A stretch of 61,284 bases of DNA, taken from contig JAFWOX010000016.1 of the NCBI GenBank assembly GCA_017545325.1, positions 1 to 61,284 of the forward strand, written 5' to 3'. Source of the DNA: Oscillospiraceae bacterium. GTDB taxonomy: Bacteria > Bacillota_A > Clostridia > Oscillospirales > Oscillospiraceae. How positions within the stretch are numbered: position 1 is the stretch's first letter; the number at the start of each line of letters is the position of its first letter. The translations under genes and the position numbers were made by a program. A model generated the notes under the pieces. The model was not told the origin of the DNA, made no database searches, and saw nothing but the letters and a program-made list of their open reading frames with translations. Positions 32,435 through 40,253 of the stretch are shown here, in pieces.

Positions 32435-32692
32435 ATGAAAAGGATAGCGAAATGGGTTCTTTGGATAACCATTGGCATAAGCATAATCGTTCAGGGAATC
32501 ATCGGGATCAAGCTTCTGGATGAAAATTATGACTTCATCACCGAGGCATACATCGGAGCGGCCTGCTTCGCGATTCTGTTTCTCTGTATCCTGATTCAAG
32601 CCTTCGGCAGAAAATGCCCCCATTGCGGAAAAGCCATGCATGAAAAGGGGGATTTCTGCCCTCACTGCGGAAAGAGGATCGACGAAGAGTAA
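32435..32692 (+). CDS. small membrane protein with C-terminal zinc ribbon
   Basis: An 85-residue protein with two membrane helices (about residues 6-24 and 38-56) followed by a double CPHCGK motif (CPHCGKAMHEKGDFCPHCGK, about 60-79), a zinc-ribbon of the type found at protein ends in Clostridia. The ATG at 32435 follows AGGAGG with 8-base spacing; earlier in-frame codons sit inside the promoter. Its role is unknown; such proteins may be membrane-linked sensors or assembly factors. It is the first gene of the AT-rich islet and has its own promoter. Confidence 0.78.
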   Translation: MKRIAKWVLWITIGISIIVQGIIGIKLLDENYDFITEAYIGAACFAILFLCILIQAFGRKCPHCGKAMHEKGDFCPHCGKRIDEE

Positions 32693-32751
32693 AGTCCCCG
32701 CCAGACCGGGGTTCCTTTTCCAAACAAATCCCGCTTTATCCCCATCTGCGT

Positions 32752-33516
32752 TTATGCGTTCATGGGCTTTTTGGTCAGATAAAGGACATAGGTGTCTTCA
32801 AATACAACTCTACCGCCATTTTCTGCAACGGTTTTCCTGAGCCCTTCAAAAAAAGCCGTCTTATACGGCTCCGGTATAACAATATGATCGCAATGGGTAC
32901 CGCAGTAAGAAACATATTCATCCGGATTCATTTCGCGTCTCCCGCAGAAATCATGCCGCTGGAAGTCTATATATCCGTAGCATGCCGCGTTATGATATTT
33001 GAAGCCGCCATGGGTATAAGGAATTTCCGGTCGATAATATTGATCATATAACTTCTGGATTTTCGCGTAGAGTTCTTCATTTGATGTTTTGTAATCTGAC
33101 TGGGTCAGCATCATCGCCAGAACTCCGCCCGGTTTAAGCAATTCATAGGTTTTTGAAAATGCGATATCCTCCGGAATCCACTGAATGGTCGCCGCAGAAT
33201 AAATCATATCAAATCTCTGTGTTCCAAAGTCGTATGTAATGAAATCATCATTCACGATGTGGAAGTTGGAGAACGAGCTGTATTTTTCTTTCATTTTTGC
33301 ATATAAATGCTCTCCAAGCTCTATGGCGTTATAGTCACATCCGGTCTGCAAAATGGGGTCAGTGGCTTGTCCTGTTCCAGGCCCGATTTCCAGAACTTTT
33401 TTCCCGGGACAAATCCCGGCATAGTTAATAAGGTACTGAAACAATTCCTGGCTGTATCTGGGTCTGAACCGGTCAAACTGTTCCGGAATGGTATCAAATA
33501 TCTTTCTGAATTCCAT
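32752..33516 (-). CDS. class I SAM-dependent methyltransferase
   Basis: A 254-residue methyltransferase. Motif I is VLEIGPGTGQATDPIL (about residues 41-56), motif II/III FDMIYSAATIQWI near 102 and LLKPGGVLAMML near 125. This small-molecule class is common in gut Clostridia and often sits in resistance or accessory gene groups; the substrate is not evident. Codon use and base composition are clearly AT-richer than in the flanking core genes, pointing to later acquisition. It is last in a minus-strand row with the GNAT gene and two tiny frames. Confidence 0.87.
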   Translation of the reverse strand: MEFRKIFDTIPEQFDRFRPRYSQELFQYLINYAGICPGKKVLEIGPGTGQATDPILQTGCDYNAIELGEHLYAKMKEKYSSFSNFHIVNDDFITYDFGTQRFDMIYSAATIQWIPEDIAFSKTYELLKPGGVLAMMLTQSDYKTSNEELYAKIQKLYDQYYRPEIPYTHGGFKYHNAACYGYIDFQRHDFCGRREMNPDEYVSYCGTHCDHIVIPEPYKTAFFEGLRKTVAENGGRVVFEDTYVLYLTKKPMNA

Positions 33517-33568
33517 ACACTACCTCCGCTGCTGCCGATTGATCAATATCCTGACAAAGGGGAATTTG

Positions 33569-33732
33569 TCAGTCATACGTTTGTTTCAAGTTCTTCGACT
33601 GAATGGTGATTCGTGGAGTTTCTATGTTCATCTTATTTTCCTCCCGATGTTCATATCTTGCCGCCAAGCAGAAGCTTTGCCATTGTCTGCTCTCTGTGCG
33701 AGAACGTCAGGCCAAAACTGTTGTATGTTCAT
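33569..33732 (-). pseudogene. decayed NTF2/SnoaL-like gene with two surviving mini-frames
   Basis: Minus strand. A 34-codon frame (33628-33732) starts right at the GNAT stop (TAATG), with AAGGAG upstream, and begins MNIQQFWPDVLAQ, the common opening of small NTF2-like proteins. A second 20-codon frame (33569-33631) has its own GGGAGG. In another frame of the second part, HRNSTNHHSVEEL resembles the WHNTNEHFTVEEF motif of the same family, so the gene appears to have lost its middle and shifted frame. Alternatively the two are real short peptides; the family match argues against it. Confidence 0.45.
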
Positions 33733-34208
33733 TATATCTCCTTGCAAAAAACTTGTTCTCCGTCTGAAGATGTACGAGAAAATTCAAACCCATTACGGAT
33801 ATAAAAGCCTTCAGCCTTTCTAACAGGAACAAGCTCTATATACTTTGCTCCCAATGATTGAAGATGTTTTTCGACCATTCGATATGCGGCAGAACCAACG
33901 CCGGAGTTTCTACACTCTGCACATACATAGAAGTTGTTAATAAAGCCTTTGTTACATTCTTCGTGGAACGAATAGGTAATTAAACCAATGCAAACTTTAT
34001 TTTTTACAATCCGCATAACAAAATACGGATTATGTTCTTGAAGTGTCTGATCAATCAAATGTGCGTTCAGTTCATCATTGTGAAGATCATCAATGTTTTC
34101 TTGATATTCTTCTTCGTCGCATACTTCGCTCAGATATGAACTGAACAAACCGTAGAAATCATCCCATTCATCTTTTTTCTGTAAATCAAATCGTATCAGT
34201 TCAATCAT
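33732..34208 (-). CDS. GNAT family N-acetyltransferase
   Basis: A 158-residue acetyltransferase. NNFYVCAECRNSGVGSAAYRMVEKHL (about residues 93-118) has the R/Q-x-x-G-x-G/A acetyl-CoA loop (RNSGVG), followed by IELVPVRKAEGFYIRNGF typical of the C-terminal half. The ATG at 34208 has GGGAGG at good spacing; an upstream in-frame GTG is not needed. Substrate unknown. AT-rich composition, islet member, and translationally linked to the decayed gene after it. Confidence 0.85.
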   Translation of the reverse strand: MIELIRFDLQKKDEWDDFYGLFSSYLSEVCDEEEYQENIDDLHNDELNAHLIDQTLQEHNPYFVMRIVKNKVCIGLITYSFHEECNKGFINNFYVCAECRNSGVGSAAYRMVEKHLQSLGAKYIELVPVRKAEGFYIRNGFEFSRTSSDGEQVFCKEI

Positions 34209-34224
34209 AGGTTGCCTCCCTGCT

Positions 34225-34341
34225 TTACACCCAACTGATGAAGGAATAATCGATACCGTTGTTTTCGCAAAACGCTCCAAGGCTTTCACAGCCTTTTAAC
34301 CCGAAGAAGCGCAGACGCATTATCAATTTTAGGCTCGTCAT
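34225..34341 (-). CDS. small ORF of 38 residues upstream of the GNAT gene
   Basis: An ATG at 34341 preceded by GAAGGAG at 5-base spacing opens a 38-codon frame that begins MTSLKLIMRLRFFGLKGC and ends FISWV. It stops 16 bases before the GNAT start. It has a basic, slightly hydrophobic first half and no recognised family. It may be a peptide gene, a leader, or the tail of a degraded gene; the ribosome site is the only positive evidence. Confidence 0.35.
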   Translation of the reverse strand: MTSLKLIMRLRFFGLKGCESLGAFCENNGIDYSFISWV

Positions 34342-34687
34342 GCATTCTCCTTCACAAGCTGCGATTTATGCGTTTCTTCCATCGTTCCGATAAACGGGAA
34401 TTTGAAATCCCCGAAATCATAGGCGCTTGCCGCTGATTATTGGACTTTAATGAAATCCTCTGAAACCGCCCCAAACAAAGGATTTCCCGCAATCTGCTCA
34501 CTGAGCCCCTTGATCCAATGCTACACCGTTTCAACAAGGCCTCGCCGCTCAAAAGGGCAAAAAGCAAGGGCAGAAAAACATATAACGGAATACAACAAGG
34601 CATGGCAATCGGGAGCCTGCGACACATGTGCGAACAGATCAACAAAGACATTATACAGGAGGATTTTCCTATGGAAAAGTTATCGTT
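34342..34687. other. 346-base gap in the islet, probably degraded DNA
   Basis: No gene can be supported. Short frames exist on both strands, including a plus-strand ATG at 34671 with a perfect AGGAGG that encodes only ten residues before a stop at 34703. The composition matches the AT-rich islet. I see no transposase signature or terminal repeat. Confidence 0.4.
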
Positions 34688-35536
34688 TTACGCATACAAT
34701 TGATTCCTGATCTTATTTGTCTGATAAGGTGTCAAGGAAAATCCGGATCCCTTCAGTGCACACTTGACCAACGCTTTTGTAAGTCCGGGAACAGCATCAT
34801 CGCGCAGTGCATCATCAATATCCATCCAGACGACCTCACTGTTTTCATCGCCGTCCGATCTTGCCGCTCCCTCAATATACTCAGCGGCAAAGATGACGTA
34901 CCAATCCTTTTCATTAAACCGGATACCAAGCAGTCTGCCTGCTCTGACTTTTACTCCGGTCTCCTCCAGATATTCCCGTACCAAGGTCTCTTCCGGCAGT
35001 TCTCCGAATCTGACATATCCGCCGGGAATGATCAGCTTTCCTTTTCCGCTCCCGTAGGTATGTCTTGCAAGCAATACCTTGCCGTCCTTCAAGCAAACCC
35101 CTGCCACCGACTGGCTCCAATTCGTGCTGTTCATCTCTTCTATTTCCATCTTTACTGTCTCCAATCCCGGTGCTCCTGTACATATGTCTTCCGGAACATA
35201 CTCCGGATCCTTAGATAAGCAGCTGTGTTCGATCCATTCCTCCGGATCTTCGATACGTCTCAAGCCATCTGTTCCATCCATGGAATCACCACAGTCGAGA
35301 AACTCTTTTCGATATGCCTGAATCTGGCGGCTGTATTCTGTCGTGGGTTCCGGCAGAACCATTTTCGTTTTGGGCTTTTTTCTGCGGTCAGCGGGTTTGA
35401 CTGCATTCCCCGGGATAAGCCAGAGATTTCCCTTCTTGAATGCGCCGGGGATCCTTCCGGTTTCGCAGTATATGGTTACCATACGCGCCGTGATTCCCCA
35501 CAGCTCACCTGCTTCTTTTACAGTCAATAAGTCCAT
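34688..35536 (-). CDS. three-part protein: excisionase-like HTH, GNAT N-terminal fragment, NUDIX hydrolase
   Basis: A 282-residue protein built from pieces. Residues 1-55 look like a MerR/excisionase helix-turn-helix (LLTVKEAGELWGITARMVTIYCETGRIPGAFKKGNLWLIP). Residues about 70-120 match the N-terminus of a GNAT family, with AYRKEFLDCGDSMDGTDGLRRIEDPEEWIE, but no acetyl-CoA loop follows. Residues about 140-260 are a NUDIX domain with the full box GGYVRFGELPEETLVREYLEETGV, which cleaves nucleoside-diphosphate-linked substrates. The start at 35536 is set by GGAGG spacing. AT-rich islet member read as a single gene with its stop at 34688. Confidence 0.82.
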   Translation of the reverse strand: MDLLTVKEAGELWGITARMVTIYCETGRIPGAFKKGNLWLIPGNAVKPADRRKKPKTKMVLPEPTTEYSRQIQAYRKEFLDCGDSMDGTDGLRRIEDPEEWIEHSCLSKDPEYVPEDICTGAPGLETVKMEIEEMNSTNWSQSVAGVCLKDGKVLLARHTYGSGKGKLIIPGGYVRFGELPEETLVREYLEETGVKVRAGRLLGIRFNEKDWYVIFAAEYIEGAARSDGDENSEVVWMDIDDALRDDAVPGLTKALVKCALKGSGFSLTPYQTNKIRNQLYA

Positions 35537-35933
35537 GGTCATCCTCCAAGATTATCCAAAAAGCGGCAAAGCCAGTTTACCATGAAAAGTATGTTTTTTC
35601 AACATCTCGAAATATATCCATAAGACGAAAACCTTCCGATAAGCAATCAGGGCAATCACAAAAAGGAAGATTGACTGGGAAGAGCATCCGTATCTGCTAT
35701 GATCTGATCGGGTTCATCCCGCCGAGTGAACCGATGGAACAGGAAATGGCATGACCCGAAGATCATGCCATTTCCGAAAACGATGATACTTTCTTATGAG
35801 GGGAGGCCTGACAGCGGCCGCTCCCGTTCCCTGTTCATTGAGCTGAAATCTGCGTTCTCGAAGCAGATTCCGGATGAAGCGCCCTGAAGGCGTCCTCCAT
35901 TCTGCCCGGCGCAGACTTCTTCGGCTCCCCGCC
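35537..35933. other. intergenic region with a long palindrome
   Basis: No gene seen in about 400 bases. A 13-base perfect inverted repeat (GGAAATGGCATGA/TCATGCCATTTCC, eight-base loop) lies at 35742-35775 with no T run on either strand. TTGACT at 35671 and TGCTATGAT at 35695-35703 could be an extended -10 promoter on the plus strand, giving a short transcript ending at the palindrome. The composition changes back to GC-rich toward 35850. Confidence 0.4.
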
Positions 35934-38576
35934 TCAGCTTTCGCTATCCTCCCGGATCGCAGCCTGGGCCGCGGCGAGTCTGGCAATGGGCACGCGGAAG
36001 GGGCTGCAGGATACATAGTCCAGGCCCGCCTTGTGGAAAAACTCCACGGAGGATGGATCTCCCCCATGCTCGCCGCATACGCCCAAGTGGATATCCGGGC
36101 GGGCGGCGCGTCCCAGCTGAGCGGCCATTTTGATCAGTTTGCCCACGCCGGTCTGATCCACCTTGGCGAAGGGATCGTTCTCATAGATCTTTTTGTCGTA
36201 ATACGCGCCCAGGAATTTGCCCGCATCGTCCCGGGAGAAGCCGAAGGTCATCTGGGTCAGATCGTTGGTGCCGAAGGAGAAGAACTCCGCTTCCTTGGCA
36301 ATTTCGTCCGCGGTGAGGGCCGCTCTGGGGATCTCGATCATCGTCCCCACCTTGTACTTCATGGACACGCCGGCTTCTGCAATGAGCCGGTCCGCCGTCG
36401 CCGTCACCACGTCCTTGACATACTTGAGCTCCTTTACCTCCCCCACCAGCGGGATCATGATCTCCGGCACCAGGGTCCAGTCGGGGTGCCTGCCGTTGAC
36501 ACGGATCGCGGCCTTGATCACGGCTTCCGTCTGCATTTCCGCGATCTCCGGGAAGGTCACCGCAAGACGGCAGCCCCGGTGCCCCATCATGGGGTTGAAC
36601 TCATGCAGGGAGGCGATGATGTCCTTGATCTGCTGAACGGTCTTGCCCTGGGCCTTCGCCAGCTCCTCAATATCCTTTTCCTCTGTGGGAACGAACTCAT
36701 GCAGGGGAGGATCCAGGAAACGGATGGTGACGGGGTATCCCTGCATCGCCTCATAGATGCCCTCGAAGTCGCTCTGCTGCATCGGCTCGATCTTGGCCAG
36801 GGCGGCCCTGCGCTCCTCCACCGTGTCCGCGCAGATCATCTCCCGGAAGGCCTCGATCCGGTCCGCCTCAAAGAACATGTGCTCCGTCCGGGTAAGGCCG
36901 ATGCCCTGGGCGCCCAGCTCCCTCGCTTTGGCGGCGTCCTTCGGGGTGTCGGCGTTGGTGCGCACCTGCAGCCTTCTGTATTTGTCGGCCCAGGCCATGA
37001 TGCGGCCGAACTCGCCGGCGATGGTGGCGTCCACGGTGGGGATGACGCCGTCGTAAATGCTTCCGGTGGATCCGTCCAGGGAGATCCAGTCCCCTTCCCT
37101 GAAGAGCTTGCCGCCCAGCTCGAAGGTCTTGGATTCTTCATGCATTCTGATGTCTCCGCAGCCGGATACGCAGCATTCCCCCATGCCCCTGGCCACCACC
37201 GCGGCATGGGAGGTCATACCGCCCCGCACGGTGAGGATGCCCTGGGCGGCCTTCATGCCCTCGATGTCGTCCGGGGAGGTCTCCAGGCGGACGAGGATCA
37301 CCCTGGCCTTCTTGTCCTTCTTTACGGCCTCCTTCGCGTCCGCCGCGGTGAAAACGATCTGTCCGCAGGCGGCGCCGGGGGAGGCGCCGAGCCCCTTGCC
37401 GATGGGCGTCGCGGCCTTCAGGGCGGCGGCGTCGAAGGTGGGATGGAGCAGGGCGTCCAGGTTGCGGGGGTCGATCATGCTGACGGCCTGCTTCTCATCG
37501 ATCATACCCTCGTCCACCAGGTCGCAGGCGATCTTCAGGGCAGCCTGGGCGGTGCGCTTGCCGTTTCTGGTCTGGAGCATATAGAGCCTTCCGTGCTCCA
37601 CGGTGAATTCCATATCCTGCATATCCCGGTAATGGGCTTCCAGGATGGCGCAGACCTCCTTGAACTGCTTGAAAGCCTGAGGGAATTTCTGCTCCATCTC
37701 GGTGATCTTCATGGGGGTGCGCACGCCGGCCACAACGTCCTCTCCCTGGGCATTGGTGAGGAATTCTCCGAAGAGGCCCTTGTTTCCGGTGGCGGGATCC
37801 CGGGTGAAGGCCACGCCGGTGCCGCAGTCGTCCCCCATATTGCCGAAGGCCATGGATTGGACGTTCACCGCGGTGCCCCAGGAATAGGGGATGTCGTTAT
37901 CCCGCCGGTACACGTTGGCCCGGGGGTTATCCCAGCTCCGGAACACCGCCTTGATGGCGCCGTAGAGCTGCTCCTTGGGGTCGGAGGGAAACTCCTCCCC
38001 CAGCTTCGCCCGGTACTCCTCCTTGAACTGCTCGGCGAGCTTCTTCAGGTCCCCCGCATCCAGCTCGATATCGTGGGTAACGCCCTTTTCCGCCTTCATC
38101 TTGTCGATGAGCTGCTCGAAATGCTTCTTGCCCACCTCCATGACCACGTCGGAATACATCTGGATGAATCTCCGGTAGCAGTCCCAGGCCCAGCGGGGGT
38201 TCCCGGACATCCGGGAGATGGCGGCCACCACTTCCTCATTCAGGCCGAGATTCAGGATGGTATCCATCATGCCCGGCATGGAGGCTCTGGCGCCGGAGCG
38301 AACGGAAACCAGCAGCGGATTCCGAACGTCCCCGAACTTTTTCCCGGTGATCTCCTCCAGCTTGAGGATATACTCGTCGATCTGGGCCCGGATCTCCGGA
38401 TCGATCTCCCGGCCGTCCTCATAGTACCTGGTGCAGGCCTCCGTGGTGATGGTGAACCCCTGGGGCACCGGCAGGCCGATATTGGTCATTTCCGCAAGGT
38501 TTGCTCCCTTTCCCCCAAGGAGCTCCCGCATCTTCGCGTTGCCTTCCGAGAACAGATATACATACTTGTGAACCAT
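35934..38576 (-). CDS. ppdK: pyruvate phosphate dikinase
   Basis: An 880-residue enzyme that interconverts pyruvate, ATP and phosphate with PEP, AMP and pyrophosphate; in anaerobes it serves PPi-linked glycolysis. The N-terminal nucleotide domain (about 1-340) has GGKGANLAEMTNIGLPVPQGFT, the swivelling histidine domain has GGMTSHAAVVARGMG (phospho-acceptor histidine near residue 457), and the C-terminal barrel holds FFSFGTNDLTQMTFG and the catalytic cysteine in LGVCGEHGG near 830. Length is that of the bacterial enzyme. It has its own promoter and a GGAG ribosome site. Confidence 0.97.
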   Translation of the reverse strand: MVHKYVYLFSEGNAKMRELLGGKGANLAEMTNIGLPVPQGFTITTEACTRYYEDGREIDPEIRAQIDEYILKLEEITGKKFGDVRNPLLVSVRSGARASMPGMMDTILNLGLNEEVVAAISRMSGNPRWAWDCYRRFIQMYSDVVMEVGKKHFEQLIDKMKAEKGVTHDIELDAGDLKKLAEQFKEEYRAKLGEEFPSDPKEQLYGAIKAVFRSWDNPRANVYRRDNDIPYSWGTAVNVQSMAFGNMGDDCGTGVAFTRDPATGNKGLFGEFLTNAQGEDVVAGVRTPMKITEMEQKFPQAFKQFKEVCAILEAHYRDMQDMEFTVEHGRLYMLQTRNGKRTAQAALKIACDLVDEGMIDEKQAVSMIDPRNLDALLHPTFDAAALKAATPIGKGLGASPGAACGQIVFTAADAKEAVKKDKKARVILVRLETSPDDIEGMKAAQGILTVRGGMTSHAAVVARGMGECCVSGCGDIRMHEESKTFELGGKLFREGDWISLDGSTGSIYDGVIPTVDATIAGEFGRIMAWADKYRRLQVRTNADTPKDAAKARELGAQGIGLTRTEHMFFEADRIEAFREMICADTVEERRAALAKIEPMQQSDFEGIYEAMQGYPVTIRFLDPPLHEFVPTEEKDIEELAKAQGKTVQQIKDIIASLHEFNPMMGHRGCRLAVTFPEIAEMQTEAVIKAAIRVNGRHPDWTLVPEIMIPLVGEVKELKYVKDVVTATADRLIAEAGVSMKYKVGTMIEIPRAALTADEIAKEAEFFSFGTNDLTQMTFGFSRDDAGKFLGAYYDKKIYENDPFAKVDQTGVGKLIKMAAQLGRAARPDIHLGVCGEHGGDPSSVEFFHKAGLDYVSCSPFRVPIARLAAAQAAIREDSES

Positions 38577-38618
38577 GACGATTCTCCTTTTCCGTATGAT
38601 CAGCTATGATCATTAATG

Positions 38619-38647
38619 ACTGTAATACAGGCAAATGACCGTGTCAA
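38619..38647 (-). promoter_or_regulatory. promoter of ppdK
   Basis: Minus strand: consensus TTGACA at 38642-38647, 17-base spacer, -10 TACAGT at 38619-38624. Two ATGATCA copies follow in the leader (38595-38612) and could be a regulator site. The rest of the gap to 38871 shows no gene. Confidence 0.6.
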
Positions 38648-38871
38648 GCCTCCATGGATTTTCTGTCATTCCCTCCCTAAATCCTTCCACAGAAACGGCG
38701 GCATATTCGACAGATTGCCCAAAAGCAGAACGGCGGCGCAAATTCCTGTTTTCTCTTCTCCGGGCATATATGCTGAGAACAGCCCCGGCATTCCCGCTGA
38801 AAAACCGAGGCTGCCGCTATATTCGTTTTTGCTTTCGGCAAAGCGCGGAAGAGGCCCGGGCAGCGCCCGGT

Positions 38872-39957
38872 TCATTTCGCCGCCGCCAGGCGTTCCCTGC
38901 GCCGCCGGCAGTCATTTTCCAGGCTGCAGCCGCCGCACTCCGTGCACCCCGGCTGTTTTCGGAAATCCAGGCCGTATTCCATCAGCAGGCCGCCCAGGTG
39001 CTCCCCCATCTCCAGCAGGTCCTCCGGCCTGCATCGCTCAAGGCCGTGATAGACGCAGTCGTCCATGGGGCGGAAGGGCATGACGGTGGGAAATACCCCC
39101 TCAGAGGCGATCAGTCCGCACTCCCGCATGATGTCCTCCTTGGGCTGGATACCGCCGATGAGCACGCTGGAGACCATGCCCCAGCCGAACACCCTCACGG
39201 CCTCCCGGAATGCCGCGTGGTAATGCGCGTAGGAGATGCCGCTCTTCCCCGGGCAGATCTCCTTCCGCAGCTCCGGATCGGCCACCTCCAGGTTCATGAT
39301 CGCCACGTTGACCCCGGCCGCCTTCATCTCCCCCAGCAGGCGCAGGTCGGAGGGCGGCGCGAATTCCACGGTGATGCTCACGTCGCTGAAGACCCGGATC
39401 TTCCGGGCCAGGTCGATCCAGTACCGGACCATCCGGTCCGGGTCTCCGTAGGTCCCGCCGCTGAAATTCAGGGCATAGTCCTTCGGCACCTGGGCCAGCA
39501 GCAGCTCCAGGGCCCGGCTCAGCTCCCCGGTATTCACGGGCTTTTCCGCCTCCGGCTGCAGGGAGCAGAAGCGGCATTTCAGCTCCGGGGTATCATAGCA
39601 GCAGGTCGTGCTGGGCCAGATATTGATGCAGGTGGGGCTGTGCAGCTGCGCAAGGTCGTCCAGGACGGTACCCGTCCGGGGAAGATTGGGGTAAAACCGG
39701 ATGGGTTCATCCCAGCCGCCGCCCACAAGGCGGTAAGTCCCCTCCCGCTTGACGATCTGATAGGGGGAGCCCGCCGCAAACGCCTCCGATACGCTGACGT
39801 TGATGTTGGCGTCCCTCAGGCGGAAGTTCACCGCATGGACGTAACCCTTGTCAAAGAAGCGGGGGTACTCCGCCGCAAGCCGCTCCGCCGCTTCCCTTTC
39901 TACCTTCGCGCCGAGGCACAGCAGCTCGGCCTTCAGCTGAATGATGTCCTTCTTCAT
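38872..39957 (-). CDS. radical SAM protein with non-canonical cluster motif
   Basis: A 361-residue protein. The radical SAM cysteines are spaced CC-x7-C-x2-C (CCYDTPELKCRFC, residues 119-131) instead of C-x3-C-x2-C. The barrel follows, with LNFSGGTYGDP near 164 (the GGE-like SAM motif), VEFAPPSDLRLLGEMKAAGVNVAIMNLE and SSVLIGGIQPKEDI near 260. A C-terminal CTECGGC-x5-C group (338-350) could hold a second iron-sulfur cluster. The N-terminal 110 residues are a domain I do not recognise. The ATG at 39957 follows AAGGAG. It is a lone gene between ppdK and an SDR gene, so context gives no substrate. Confidence 0.82.
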   Translation of the reverse strand: MKKDIIQLKAELLCLGAKVEREAAERLAAEYPRFFDKGYVHAVNFRLRDANINVSVSEAFAAGSPYQIVKREGTYRLVGGGWDEPIRFYPNLPRTGTVLDDLAQLHSPTCINIWPSTTCCYDTPELKCRFCSLQPEAEKPVNTGELSRALELLLAQVPKDYALNFSGGTYGDPDRMVRYWIDLARKIRVFSDVSITVEFAPPSDLRLLGEMKAAGVNVAIMNLEVADPELRKEICPGKSGISYAHYHAAFREAVRVFGWGMVSSVLIGGIQPKEDIMRECGLIASEGVFPTVMPFRPMDDCVYHGLERCRPEDLLEMGEHLGGLLMEYGLDFRKQPGCTECGGCSLENDCRRRRERLAAAK

Positions 39958-40200
39958 CGCCGCTCCTTCTGTGAAAAGCATAACGCAGACCTCTTTCTTC
40001 CTCCGGCGACGAACCGCCCCGGGGGAACCATGCCGGACAGGATGATGATAACATATTTTCCCGTCGGCGCACAATACCCTATCTGATTGGTTGGTTATTT
40101 TCAAGGTCCGCTGCTGTAATAACCGGGACTCCGCAGAAAGAGGCGCCCGCGGATTCCGTGCTCCTGTGCGCAGAGGCGCGTGAAGCGGCCGAACAGAAAT

Positions 40201-40222
40201 CCCCGGCGCATATGCGCCGGGG
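40201..40222 (-). terminator. 22-base perfect palindrome after the SDR gene
   Basis: CCCCGGCGCA joined to its exact complement with a central TA. On the minus strand it follows the SDR stop by about 30 bases and is followed by ATTTCTG, a weak T run, so a terminator is likely. The palindrome could equally bind a protein. The rest of the 39958-40253 gap shows no gene. Confidence 0.55.
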
Positions 40223-40253
40223 AGTCGTTTCCCAGAATATCGTCCTGCTCGGA

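Noticed and set aside
34352..34651. 99-codon minus-strand protein gene in the islet gap
   Set aside because: No ribosome binding site, no domain, and compositionally like translated non-coding repeat DNA.
35671..35703. Standard promoter with TTGACT and TATGAT
   Set aside because: The spacing is 21 bases, too long for a normal sigma-A promoter; only an extended -10 remains plausible.
32158..35930. Complete integrative element at tRNA-Thr
   Set aside because: No integrase, relaxase or phage gene, and I could not find a second copy of the tRNA 3' end at the far border.
35874..38609. 911-codon open frame on the plus strand
   Set aside because: Complete overlap with ppdK on the other strand, which has all catalytic motifs; the plus-strand translation has no recognisable domain.
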